A stretch of 64,000 nt of DNA from NCBI RefSeq assembly GCF_000716605.1, contig NZ_JNXE01000036.1, forward strand, positions 42,315 to 106,314, written 5' to 3'. The notes beneath the pieces are model-generated. The model did no database searches. It was given only the letters and a program-made list of their open reading frames with translations, and was not told where the DNA came from. Numbering within the stretch: the stretch's first letter is position 1; every line of letters starts with the position of its first letter. Shown here piece after piece: positions 24,522-32,661 of this stretch. Origin of the DNA: Streptomyces sp. NRRL F-525. GTDB taxonomy: Bacteria; Actinomycetota; Actinomycetes; Streptomycetales; Streptomycetaceae. The translations under genes were made by a program, and so were the position numbers.

Positions 24522-24962
24522 GTGACCGACTCCTGTCCTCCCGGACTCCCCAACCCCCACAACCGCCGCTACGACCACTACGACGCCGTCACCTACACCC
24601 CGTACCCGATCAACATCCCCCGCGCCCGCAGACACGTCGCCCACCTCACCGCCGCCTGGGGACACCCCCACTCCGCCGGCGACGCGGCGCTCCTGGCAAG
24701 CGAGTTGTGCACGAACGCCTTACTTCACGGGTGCCTGCGGGACCGCCTGTTCCGCGTGGAGACGTCCCTCACCGGCAACGCCCTGCGCGTGGCGGTAACC
24801 GACCCGCGGGGCGAACGGCTCCCGTACCCCCAAACCTCCACCCCCGACGACCAGTTCGGCCGAGGCCTCCTCATCGTCCGTACGCTGGCCGCCCGTTGGG
24901 CCGTGGAGAAGCTCACCGTCGGCAAGACCGTCTGGGCGGAGCTGAACATCGCGGGACCCTGA
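24522..24962 (+). CDS. ATP-binding anti-sigma-like regulator (second copy) with a TTA codon
   Basis: A 146-aa GHKL/HATPase_c_2 protein. N box LLASELCTNALLHG (about residues 58-71), G1 VAVTDPRGERLP, and G2 FGRGLLIVRTLAARW. GTG 24522 follows AAGGAGGTG. Codon 67 is TTA (24720-24722), the rare Leu codon read only by the bldA tRNA in Streptomyces, so translation may be limited to late growth. It stands divergent from the XRE/DUF5753 operon, as in the locus at 11.8-13.5 kb. Confidence 0.87.
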   Translation: MTDSCPPGLPNPHNRRYDHYDAVTYTPYPINIPRARRHVAHLTAAWGHPHSAGDAALLASELCTNALLHGCLRDRLFRVETSLTGNALRVAVTDPRGERLPYPQTSTPDDQFGRGLLIVRTLAARWAVEKLTVGKTVWAELNIAGP

Positions 24963-25054
24963 TGCCTCGCTTCGAGGTCACCGCGAACGAACCGTAGGAT
25001 TATTGCAACAGCAAGTGACGTGTGATGTCGACGCGACGGGGGCGGAGATACGGC

Positions 25055-25483
25055 ATGGCAGTGCCCGGAACCGGCGCGGGCCAGGGTGGCAACCCTGACC
25101 TGCACGTGTCGTCCAAGGACCTCACCAAGCTCGCCGGCGACCTCGACGACATGCAGGATCACCTCGACAAGCAGGTCAAGCGGATGGACGCGATCGTCGA
25201 CCGCGTCGAGGCCGGCTGGCGCGGGCCGGCGGCGACGGCGTACCGCGAGTTCCACCGCGCGGCCACCGAGGACGCCGTACGCATCCGCGAAGTGATCAAG
25301 CTGCTGGAGCAGGCCGTGCGGATGAGCCGCGACGGCTTCTCCGCGAACGACATCGAGGTGCTGGAGCACATGCGGACGATCCAGGTCGACGTCGGCAGCG
25401 AGGTCGACAAGCTGTCCACGCCGAACGCGGAGGCGACGGGAGATACGCCACCGCCACCCCGCAGCAGCCTCGACTCCTTCTGA
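25055..25483 (+). CDS. WXG100-type protein, first of the toxin locus
   Basis: A 142-aa helical-hairpin protein. The turn motif is WRG in VEAGWRGPAATAYREFHRA (about residues 51-69), flanked by amphipathic helices; the C-terminal 25 residues are Pro-rich. WXG100 proteins are secretion partners or substrates of type VII (Esx) systems and dimerise as four-helix bundles. ATG 25055 has GGCGGAG upstream. It begins a co-directional row of WXG100, WXG100, effector, immunity genes. Confidence 0.85.
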   Translation: MAVPGTGAGQGGNPDLHVSSKDLTKLAGDLDDMQDHLDKQVKRMDAIVDRVEAGWRGPAATAYREFHRAATEDAVRIREVIKLLEQAVRMSRDGFSANDIEVLEHMRTIQVDVGSEVDKLSTPNAEATGDTPPPPRSSLDSF

Positions 25484-25543
25484 ACGCGGGGCGCCAACTG
25501 CCCATCACTCAGCCATAGTTACCGACCGATATCCAGGGGGATC

Positions 25544-25861
25544 ATGTCGACCGGGGCTTCCGCCGACGACGACCACATAGCCGTCTCCTTCGCCACACTC
25601 CACGACCTCACCGCCGAGCTGGAGGACATCCTCAAGCAGCTCAACGGCAGACTCGACGACCTCTACGGCCGTGCCGAACCGGTCGTCCTGTCATGGAAGG
25701 GCGAGGCCCGCGAGGTCTTCGTCCAGAAGCTCGACGAGTGGGACCGGTCGGCACAGGATCTGCAGGCCGCGCAGAAGTGGCTGCACGCGTACGTCACGAC
25801 TGGTCACGCAAACTACTCGGCGGCTCATCGGGCGGTGCTGCGCGGCTGGGGAGCCGCCTGA
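25544..25861 (+). CDS. WXG100-type protein, second of the toxin locus
   Basis: A 105-aa two-helix protein with WKG in VVLSWKGEAREVFVQKLDEW (about residues 50-69), the standard WXG100 turn and length. Its stop overlaps the effector start as TGATG, which indicates tight co-translation. Probably a targeting or chaperone partner of the large effector that follows. Confidence 0.87.
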   Translation: MSTGASADDDHIAVSFATLHDLTAELEDILKQLNGRLDDLYGRAEPVVLSWKGEAREVFVQKLDEWDRSAQDLQAAQKWLHAYVTTGHANYSAAHRAVLRGWGAA

Positions 25862-27789
25862 TGGCAACGCCCTCACCTCAGCCGAGTCCGTCCACCAGCC
25901 CCGCCGCCGGTGACACCGAACCGGCTCCCGAACCCAGTGCCGCGCAGCCCGACCCGAGCCCCGGCACCTCTCCGGATCCCCACTACGAGCCGCCACCCCC
26001 ACCGGCCACCGAATCCGACGGCCGCCCTTCGGACGCTCGCCGCGCGTGGGAACGGGAACAGTTGAAACAGCCCGCGCCCGACAGCGGGAGCGGCTTCGAC
26101 ATCAAACCGGGGCACGTCTACTACACGTCCACGGTGATCCGCGACGAGCAGTTCACCTTCCACAAGACGGCCGGCCGACTCGTGCAGGACGTCGACCATC
26201 GACAGGCGGCCGGGAACGGCGGTGGCCCCGACGACTTCGCCGGTGTCTACGACGACGTGGCCAAGGAGTTCCTGAAGACGTGGGCGGAGTGCGTGGCCAG
26301 TATCGGCGGCGTCTCACTCGGGCTGACCAACACGGCGAACAACTACATGGCGGCCGACTGGCACTCCCGGGGCATCTACGGACCACCACCGCGCCGGGAC
26401 GCTCCGATCGGCGTCGGCAAGGTTTCGTACGGACCCGTCGCCTCCATCAAGTGGACCGGCACCGGCGACGGTTCGGACATCCCCTTCGTGGCCGCGATAG
26501 GCGATGTCCCGGACTTCCTGGCCGACTTGATCAAACCGGCGATCGAGGAAGGGCTGCGCCTCGGCAGAACCCACGAGATCACTCCCGGCGCCGAGACGGA
26601 CAACCTTCGCAGCATCGGAAACGCATGGGAAGCGGCCGGCAAAGCGGCACAGTCGTCGGCCGACAGCTTCACCCAGGACATCGAGTATCTGACCGACAGC
26701 GGCAACAACGACTGGCAGAGCGCGATGAACGCCTTCTGCCAGTCGATCTGGGGCACCACCGCGTGGGGCGGCCGACGGGACGGCGACAACAACGCCATAC
26801 CGCCGTCCCAGACCGGCGGCCGTGACTGGCGTACCAATCCCGGTACGGCGCCCGCCGACCGGCGCCCCGTCATCGAGGTCCTCAAGAAGACCGGTGACGA
26901 CTTGAAGCAGATCTTCCACGATGTCGCGGACGCCGCCGAGAAATGCCGGAAGACGACCGAGCGCCTGGCCTTGGAGGCCACGAAGGCGACCGTCAACGAC
27001 ATGGTCCCGGACGGCTTCTCCTGGGACGAGTTCACCAAGCTGAGTGCCTACGCCACGTTCGCCGAGATCGTCCTGAAGTTCCGGTCACACATGGACAAAG
27101 GAGGATGCGATGCCGCCGTCGAGACCTACCACAAGGCGTTCCACGACGGCGCCGATCGCCTCCGTAAACTGCTTCCCGAACTGACCGAAGCCGCCATGAG
27201 CGCTCCGACGTACGAGGCCGAGGAAGCCCGCGCCGAGGCGTTCGGGGCGCGTTCCCTGACCGAATTCAAACCTGGTCATGTGTGGTCCACACCCGGCGAC
27301 GCGGACAACGGGGTCTACAAAGTCGACCTGGCGTCCACGGAGTGGCTGGAGAATTCCCACACCGTCTCGAAGCATGTCGGCCTGACGGACGACCAGTTGG
27401 CCCAACGCCTGCGCGACGACCTGAAGGGTCCGCCCAAGCCGGGAACGACATGGCCCTACGGACAGCCCAAGATCGCCCAGGCCTCCACGTTCAAGGATCT
27501 GAAATCCGCGCAGAAGTTGACACAGTACACTCTCGATAAACGTTCGGAAGAAATCCAGGCATGGCTCGACGGTCCACCGAAACCGACACCGGGAAAACGC
27601 GAGGATTTCACAGTGGACAACACTCCGTACGGCGTGAGCGGAAGGAGCATTCCCAAATCCGCGATACAGTCGAACCCGCTCCCTTCCGATCAGGCCAAGG
27701 ATGTTACGGGCGTACAGGTACGTCTTGTCTACAACGACAAGCTTGATCCTCCTTTCACTGTCCTGACATCCATGCCGGTCGCCAAATAG
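25861..27789 (+). CDS. Polymorphic toxin with C-terminal RNase A-like (CdiA-CT) domain
   Basis: A 642-aa effector. Residues 1-65 are Pro/Ser-rich, about 80-460 are mainly helical, and a KPGHV motif occurs twice (residues 82-86 and 470-474). Residues 495-642 match the bacterial CdiA-CT RNase A domain: SHTVSKHVG (His500, Lys504, His505), Arg516, ASTFKD (541-546), and the closing strand VLTSMPV with Thr636. From memory, the characterised Yersinia toxin uses His and Arg 11 apart, Thr and Tyr. His505 and Arg516 keep that spacing, while Met638 stands at the Tyr place. It would cleave RNA in rival cells. GC falls towards the toxin end, as expected for exchanged tips. Confidence 0.8.
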   Translation: MATPSPQPSPSTSPAAGDTEPAPEPSAAQPDPSPGTSPDPHYEPPPPPATESDGRPSDARRAWEREQLKQPAPDSGSGFDIKPGHVYYTSTVIRDEQFTFHKTAGRLVQDVDHRQAAGNGGGPDDFAGVYDDVAKEFLKTWAECVASIGGVSLGLTNTANNYMAADWHSRGIYGPPPRRDAPIGVGKVSYGPVASIKWTGTGDGSDIPFVAAIGDVPDFLADLIKPAIEEGLRLGRTHEITPGAETDNLRSIGNAWEAAGKAAQSSADSFTQDIEYLTDSGNNDWQSAMNAFCQSIWGTTAWGGRRDGDNNAIPPSQTGGRDWRTNPGTAPADRRPVIEVLKKTGDDLKQIFHDVADAAEKCRKTTERLALEATKATVNDMVPDGFSWDEFTKLSAYATFAEIVLKFRSHMDKGGCDAAVETYHKAFHDGADRLRKLLPELTEAAMSAPTYEAEEARAEAFGARSLTEFKPGHVWSTPGDADNGVYKVDLASTEWLENSHTVSKHVGLTDDQLAQRLRDDLKGPPKPGTTWPYGQPKIAQASTFKDLKSAQKLTQYTLDKRSEEIQAWLDGPPKPTPGKREDFTVDNTPYGVSGRSIPKSAIQSNPLPSDQAKDVTGVQVRLVYNDKLDPPFTVLTSMPVAK

Positions 27790-27808
27790 AAGGGTCAGGT
27801 TTTCGACC

Positions 27809-28546
27809 TTGTCATCCAATAAAAAGAATCTGGCCGACTATTTCAGCGTATCCGGCGCCAGGCTCCTCCTCTCGCGCTATTCGGGATTCCCCGAAGTGAT
27901 CCCCGATGACGCGAGTACGTGGCGCGCCGACCTGTTCCCGATGATCCGGGGAATCTGGAATTCCCAAGTATCCGGCGGTCGCAGCATCTATGAGATCTCG
28001 GCCGAGCTACGACATGCTGCCGACTTGTTCGAGCAATACCCAGACGGGTCGCATCGGTCACTGAAGAACCTACCGAAATCGGAGTCGGGGTCGAATACGC
28101 CGACCACTTATCGACAGATCGCCGATTATGTCGAACAATGGCTCTCGCCGTTGAGCGGCGAAGAATTGTATGCCGTCCCGATGACGTCGCGGGAATTGCA
28201 TTTGCGCTTCCCTCGCCTCGACCATATTCTGTCGATCTACTTCGGTCAGGATGGGGTGGCGGTCAGTGATGAAATGCAGAGCGCCACTGCGGAGGAGGGT
28301 ATCCGGATGTACATTTCAGAGACCCACCCCCAATGCCCTTGGCAGCTCCCGGGAGCGGTTGCTGAATGCTCGGAGGCACTCACCCTCTTCCACACCGAGG
28401 AACAACTGGACCACTTCTTCAGTTACGTGGTGCACGGCGGGTCGGGCAGTGAGGATTTCACTGACTTCTTCCCCCTCTTCATCCGCCTTTGCACAGAACA
28501 TCTGAAGGAAGCCCATTCACCACTCTGGCAGTGGCAGGAGCGGTAG
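27809..28546 (+). CDS. CdiI-type immunity protein for the RNase A-like toxin
   Basis: A 245-aa protein starting at TTG 27809, 19 bp after the toxin stop. Two parts can be seen. The second (about residues 130-240; LHLRFPRLDHILSIYFGQDG, HTEEQLDHFFSYVV) resembles the contact-dependent growth inhibition immunity domain with its F-P-L...YF-QD core. Codon use and GC are clearly lower than in neighbouring genes, like the toxin tip. Position directly behind the toxin gives the main support for immunity; the family match is from memory. Confidence 0.65.
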   Translation: MSSNKKNLADYFSVSGARLLLSRYSGFPEVIPDDASTWRADLFPMIRGIWNSQVSGGRSIYEISAELRHAADLFEQYPDGSHRSLKNLPKSESGSNTPTTYRQIADYVEQWLSPLSGEELYAVPMTSRELHLRFPRLDHILSIYFGQDGVAVSDEMQSATAEEGIRMYISETHPQCPWQLPGAVAECSEALTLFHTEEQLDHFFSYVVHGGSGSEDFTDFFPLFIRLCTEHLKEAHSPLWQWQER

Positions 28547-28580
28547 GGCCACCGAGCCGGATCAGGAGAACCCGTTCAGC

Positions 28581-28880
28581 ATGCGCACCCGTACCGCCAC
28601 GTACCCCGACCGCGAGACCGCCCAATGGGCCACCCAACAGACCGTCACCGCCAACGAGCAGGCAATCCACCGCTGGCTGGCCCGGTCCACCCGCCCCCGC
28701 CTGACCATCGAGGCATCCTGGCCCTCCCGCCCCGAACCGGTCGGCCGGGTCCTGCTCCAGGCGATGATGCTGGCCGGACGGGAACCCGTCGATGTCCGCG
28801 CGGCCCGGGTGATCCTGAAGCGGGACGCGTCCCGACCGCACGGGTTCGCCGTGCACGCCACGTTCCCGATGTACCTGTAA
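28581..28880 (+). pseudogene. Orphan, truncated RNase A-like toxin domain
   Basis: A 99-aa frame aligning with the last part of the RNase A-like domain at 27.5-27.8 kb. TATYPDRETAQ corresponds to ASTFKDLKSAQ, AIHRWLARS to EIQAWLDGP, VRAARVILKRD to VTGVQVRLVYND, and the end FAVHATFP to FTVLTSMP. The His/Lys/Arg-bearing first third is absent and the Thr of the last strand is Ala, so it should be inactive alone. It sits between two immunity-type genes. It could be a silent cassette that recombines onto the effector, or a decayed toxin. CAGGAG lies 12 bp before the ATG. Confidence 0.68.
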
Positions 28881-28928
28881 CCCCGTAACGATGCACCTGT
28901 AGCGACCCGACCTGTAGAGGCTGATCCC

Positions 28929-29609
28929 GTGCCCCTGAGCCCCCTCGAACACGACCGCCGCTACGGCGAGTTGGACCAGGTGATCCGCGCCTACGCCGGT
29001 CAGCCGGCCGACGACACCCCGGACAAGCCGAGCGAGGCACTGGTCGCCTACCTCCGCCACACCTGGCACACCCGCCCCTGGGCCCTCGCCGTCGCCGAAC
29101 GCCAACTCCGCGAGTACGCCGGCAATCCACCGGGCCGACTCCGCCTGCGCCTCGGCGAGTTCTACGCGATCCCGGACGTGGGACTCCCCGAGGCCGAGAT
29201 CCAGCAATGGCTGTACTGCCTCGCCGACCACATCAAACACAGCGTCGAGGAGGGCGAGGTCCCGCCCCCGGCCAACCCCGCCACCCACTGGGAATGGCAC
29301 GCCCGCTTCCCCGAACTCGGCCAGTTCCTCGGCGGGTGGTTCTCCCAGGACATGCCGGACGAGTTCGACGACCACGACGCGGCGACCGACGACTACCGCA
29401 CCTCCACCGACCCGCACCTCGTCGCCCGCCTCACCGGCGAACTCCACGAACTCCTCGCCCTGGACCTCGACGAGTCCGACTACGCCCTCGCCGTCGCCGA
29501 GTTGGGCATGGAGGTCGACCCGCCGACGCCGTACTCACCAAGCGGCTGGCTCGCACTGGTCGCCGACCGGCTGACCACACCGCGCGCCGACTACGGGCCC
29601 CCGGCGTAA
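28929..29609 (+). CDS. CdiI-type immunity protein (second)
   Basis: A 226-aa protein from GTG 28929. Its C-terminal half carries the CDI-immunity pattern very clearly: FPELGQFLGGWFSQDMPDEF at about residues 129-148, then LVARLTGELHELLALDLDES and LGMEVDPP. The N-terminal half (about residues 8-110) is helical and resembles the first half of the upstream immunity gene only loosely. It follows the truncated toxin domain by 48 bp, forming an orphan toxin/immunity module. GC is back to the usual high level. Confidence 0.7.
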   Translation: MPLSPLEHDRRYGELDQVIRAYAGQPADDTPDKPSEALVAYLRHTWHTRPWALAVAERQLREYAGNPPGRLRLRLGEFYAIPDVGLPEAEIQQWLYCLADHIKHSVEEGEVPPPANPATHWEWHARFPELGQFLGGWFSQDMPDEFDDHDAATDDYRTSTDPHLVARLTGELHELLALDLDESDYALAVAELGMEVDPPTPYSPSGWLALVADRLTTPRADYGPPA

Positions 29610-29622
29610 GAAGGGAGTCCAA

Positions 29623-30144
29623 GTGGCCCGGGACAGGGACGAGTTGTCGGTGCTGCTGAAGCGGCTGGCGCATGCTCAGCGCGTGTACGTCCGCTCGGGG
29701 CGGCTGCCTTCGACGAGCGGCGGTACAAGCGGCGGTACGAACGGCGTCCTGGCCGCCATCGCCGCTGAAACGCACATCCTCGTGGGGCAATTGCACCGGG
29801 AGGACTGGCAGCGGTTCGCCAGCGCCCCGGAAGGTCCGGCAGCCGTCGAGCAGGTCGAGGAGGCGTTGGAACCCATCGCCGCGAAGAACGCCGCGGCCCT
29901 GATGGGCCGTCTCGCCTCGCAGTGCCTCGTGTGGCCCCAGTTCACGTTCATGGACCGCGCCGAGGCCGACGCCGTGGCCGGCCTCGTGGTGGAACTCCTC
30001 GGGGCCGACGCCCTGTGGTGGTCGAACTGCGACGGAGACGACGAAGACAGCTGGACCGCCGTGACCGCCTGCACCTTCGACACCCTGGTCGCCGGCACCG
30101 ACGGCCACCGCTTCGCCGTACTCATCCAGGTCGGCGAGGACTGA
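29623..30144 (+). CDS. Unknown protein at the end of the toxin locus
   Basis: A 173-aa protein from GTG 29623 with AAGGGAG ahead, 13 bp after the second immunity gene. It is acidic, with a short STSGGTSGGTNG linker near residue 30, a helical middle and a C-terminal block with ALWWSNCDGDDEDSWTAVTA and HRFAVLIQVGED. I do not recognise the family. By position it may be a third immunity protein or an accessory gene; that is inference only. Confidence 0.6.
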   Translation: MARDRDELSVLLKRLAHAQRVYVRSGRLPSTSGGTSGGTNGVLAAIAAETHILVGQLHREDWQRFASAPEGPAAVEQVEEALEPIAAKNAAALMGRLASQCLVWPQFTFMDRAEADAVAGLVVELLGADALWWSNCDGDDEDSWTAVTACTFDTLVAGTDGHRFAVLIQVGED

Positions 30145-30152
30145 GAAGACCG

Positions 30153-30175
30153 GGAGACCCGGAGACCCGGAGACC
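30153..30175 (+). repeat. Short tandem repeat GGAGACCC
   Basis: Two full and one partial copies of GGAGACCC lie between the convergent toxin-locus and bkd genes. The 84-bp gap holds nothing else obvious. Confidence 0.6.
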
Positions 30176-30228
30176 GAGAAGACCGAGCCGCGCATCCCCA
30201 ACTCACAGAGACGCGCGGCCCCCGCCCC

Positions 30229-31647
30229 CTACCCCCAGGTGATCAACCGCTTCGGCTGCTCAAGAATCGCCGCCACATCCGCCAGCACCTTCGACCCCAA
30301 CTCCCCGTCCACCAACCGGTGATCGAAGGACAACGCCAGCGTCGTCACCTGACGAGGCTTCACCTTGCCCTTGTGGACCCACGGTTGGAGCTTGATCGTG
30401 CCGACCGCGAGGATCGCGGACTCGCCGGGGTTGAGGATCGGCGTACCGGTGTCGATGCCGAAGACGCCGACGTTGGTGATGGTGACCGTGCCGCCCTGCA
30501 TCGCCGCCGGGGAGGTCTTGCCGTCCCTCGCCGTGGCGACCAACTCGCCCAGCGACTCCGCCAGTTGAGGCAGCGTCTTCGCGTGGGCGTCCTTGATGTT
30601 CGGGACGATCAGGCCGCGCGGGGTCGCCGCCGCGATGCCGAGGTTGACGTAGTGCTTGAGGACGATCTCCTGGGCGGCCTCGTCCCAGGACGCGTTGATG
30701 TCGGGGTTGCGCTTGATCGCCACCAACAACGCCTTGGCGATCAGCAGGAGCGGGTTGACCCGTAGGCCCTGGAGCTCCTTGTCCTGCTTGAGCTCCTCCA
30801 CCAGCTTCATCGTCCGCGTCACGTCCACCGTCACGAACTCCGTGACATGCGGCGCCGTGAACGCAGAGCCGACCATCGCCGCCGCCGTCGCCTTGCGCAC
30901 GCCCTTCACCGGGACGCGGGTCTCCCGGCTCGTGTCGTACGTCGCCGGTGCGGCGGCCGGAACCACCTGGACCTGAGCCCGCGGTGCCGTCGGAGCCGGC
31001 GCCTGGGGGACCGCCACCGCCGCGTGCACGTCCTCGCGCGTGATGACGCCGTCCGGGCCCGACGGGGTCACCGTCGCCAGGTCGACGCCGAGGTCCTTCG
31101 CCAGCTTCCGCACCGGCGGCTTCGCCAGCGGGCGGGACTGCGCTACAGCGGACCCGGTCTCGGCCGGCGTCGCCGTCGCGTGGCCGTTCAGCTCCGCCTG
31201 TACGGCCGCCACCGCCGCTCCCGTCGCCGACACGGCCTCCTGCGCCGGGATCTCCGCCCCCTTGCGCGGCCGGCGCTTCGTGGCGGACGTGGACACTCCG
31301 TAACCCACCAGGACCGGTGTGCGGGCCGCCGGCTTCTCCTCCGCCGGAGGCTCGGGAGCAGCCGCGGCCGGAGTCTCGGCGGGGGCGCCCCCGGAGACGT
31401 CCACCGCGATGATGGACGTGCCCACGTCCACCGTCGTCCCCTCGGGGAAGCGCAGCTCGCGCACCACCCCGTCGTACGGGATGGGCAGTTCCACCGCGGC
31501 CTTCGCCGTCTCCACCTCGCAGACGACCTGGCCGTCGGTGACGGTGTCGCCGACCTGGACGTACCACTTGAGGATCTCGGCCTCGGTGAGGCCCTCGCCC
31601 ACGTCCGGCATCTTGAACTCGCGTACGGACGCTTCAGCTTCAGTCAT
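30229..31647 (-). CDS. bkdC: Branched-chain 2-oxo acid dehydrogenase E2, cluster 1 (dihydrolipoyl acyltransferase)
   Basis: A 472-aa E2 core subunit. One lipoyl domain (residues 8-85; VETAKAAVE with the lipoyl Lys near residue 50), a linker, a peripheral subunit-binding domain (ARKLAKDLG-like block VRKLAKDLGVDLATVTPSG), then the catalytic domain ending in SFDHRLVDGE with the active His. It transfers the branched acyl group from lipoate to CoA, feeding branched fatty-acid and polyketide starters. ATG 31647 was preferred to GTG 31656 because GAGAGGGG is then well placed. Third gene of the cluster. Confidence 0.9.
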   Translation of the reverse strand: MTEAEASVREFKMPDVGEGLTEAEILKWYVQVGDTVTDGQVVCEVETAKAAVELPIPYDGVVRELRFPEGTTVDVGTSIIAVDVSGGAPAETPAAAAPEPPAEEKPAARTPVLVGYGVSTSATKRRPRKGAEIPAQEAVSATGAAVAAVQAELNGHATATPAETGSAVAQSRPLAKPPVRKLAKDLGVDLATVTPSGPDGVITREDVHAAVAVPQAPAPTAPRAQVQVVPAAAPATYDTSRETRVPVKGVRKATAAAMVGSAFTAPHVTEFVTVDVTRTMKLVEELKQDKELQGLRVNPLLLIAKALLVAIKRNPDINASWDEAAQEIVLKHYVNLGIAAATPRGLIVPNIKDAHAKTLPQLAESLGELVATARDGKTSPAAMQGGTVTITNVGVFGIDTGTPILNPGESAILAVGTIKLQPWVHKGKVKPRQVTTLALSFDHRLVDGELGSKVLADVAAILEQPKRLITWG

Positions 31648-31667
31648 CGTCGTCACGACCCCTCTCC

Positions 31668-32660
31668 TCAGTACGCCAGAGCGCGGTCGACGGCGTCGAG
31701 CACCCGGTCCAGGCTCGGCAGGTACTCCTCCTCCAGGCGGGCCGGCGGGTACGGGGCGTGATAGCCGCCGACCCTCAGCACCGGGGCCTCCAGGTGGTAG
31801 AAGCAGCGCTCCGTGATGCGGGCCGCGATCTCGCCGCCGGAGCCGAAGAACACCGGGGCCTCGTGGACCACGACCAGGCGGCGGGTCTTCTCCACCGAGG
31901 TCTGGATCGCGTCGAAGTCCATCGGGGACACCGAACGCAGGTCCAGGATCTCCAGGGACCTGCCCTCCTCGGCGGCCGCGTCGGCGACCTCCTGGCAGAG
32001 CTTCACCATCGGGCCGTAGGCGGCGAGGGTGAGGTCCGTACCCTCGCGGACCACGCGGGCCTTGTGCAGGGGGTCGGGGATCGCCTCGGTGCTGACGTCG
32101 CCCTTGTCCCAGTAGCGGCGCTTCGGCTCGAAGAAGATCACCGGGTCGTCGCTCTGGATGGCCTGCTGCATCATCCAGTAGGCGTCCGACGAGTTCGACG
32201 GGCTGACGATCTTCAGGCCCGGGACGTGCGCGAACAGGGCCTCGGGGGACTCCGAGTGGTGTTCGACTGCGCCGATGCCGCCGCCGTAGGGGATGCGTAC
32301 GACGATCGGCAGCTTCACCTTGCCCAGGGAGCGGGCGTGCATCTTGGCGAGCTGGGTGACGATCTGGTCGTAGGCCGGGAAGACGAAGCCGTCGAACTGG
32401 ATCTCCACCACCGGGCGGTAGCCGCGGAGGGCGAGGCCGATGGCCGTGCCCACGATGCCGGACTCGGCGAGGGGGGTGTCGACGACCCTGCGCTCGCCGA
32501 AGTCCTTCTGGAGGCCGTCCGTGACGCGGAAGACGCCGCCGAGCTTGCCGACGTCCTCGCCCATGATGAGGACCTTGGGGTCGGACTCCAGGGCGGCGCG
32601 CAGCGATTCGTTGATCGCCTTCGCCAGCGGCAGGTTCTTGAACGTCGTGGTCTCCGCCAT
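31668..32660 (-). CDS. bkdB: Branched-chain 2-oxo acid dehydrogenase E1 beta, cluster 1
   Basis: A 330-aa TPP enzyme beta chain. IMGEDVGKLGGVFRVTDGL, RVVDTPLAESGIVGTAIGLA and PYGGGIGAVEHHSESPEALF are the family's signature stretches; the C-terminal transketolase-like domain ends in HLEAPVLRVGGYHAPYPP. It forms an alpha2-beta2 decarboxylase with the upstream gene. One base separates the alpha-chain stop from ATG 32660, and 20 bp separate it from E2. Confidence 0.92.
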   Translation of the reverse strand: MAETTTFKNLPLAKAINESLRAALESDPKVLIMGEDVGKLGGVFRVTDGLQKDFGERRVVDTPLAESGIVGTAIGLALRGYRPVVEIQFDGFVFPAYDQIVTQLAKMHARSLGKVKLPIVVRIPYGGGIGAVEHHSESPEALFAHVPGLKIVSPSNSSDAYWMMQQAIQSDDPVIFFEPKRRYWDKGDVSTEAIPDPLHKARVVREGTDLTLAAYGPMVKLCQEVADAAAEEGRSLEILDLRSVSPMDFDAIQTSVEKTRRLVVVHEAPVFFGSGGEIAARITERCFYHLEAPVLRVGGYHAPYPPARLEEEYLPSLDRVLDAVDRALAY

Positions 32661-32661
32661 G

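Noticed and set aside
25022-25054. Upstream start for the first WXG100 gene
   Set aside because: It would add a basic RRGRR leader; ATG 25055 has the better ribosome site and normal WXG100 length.
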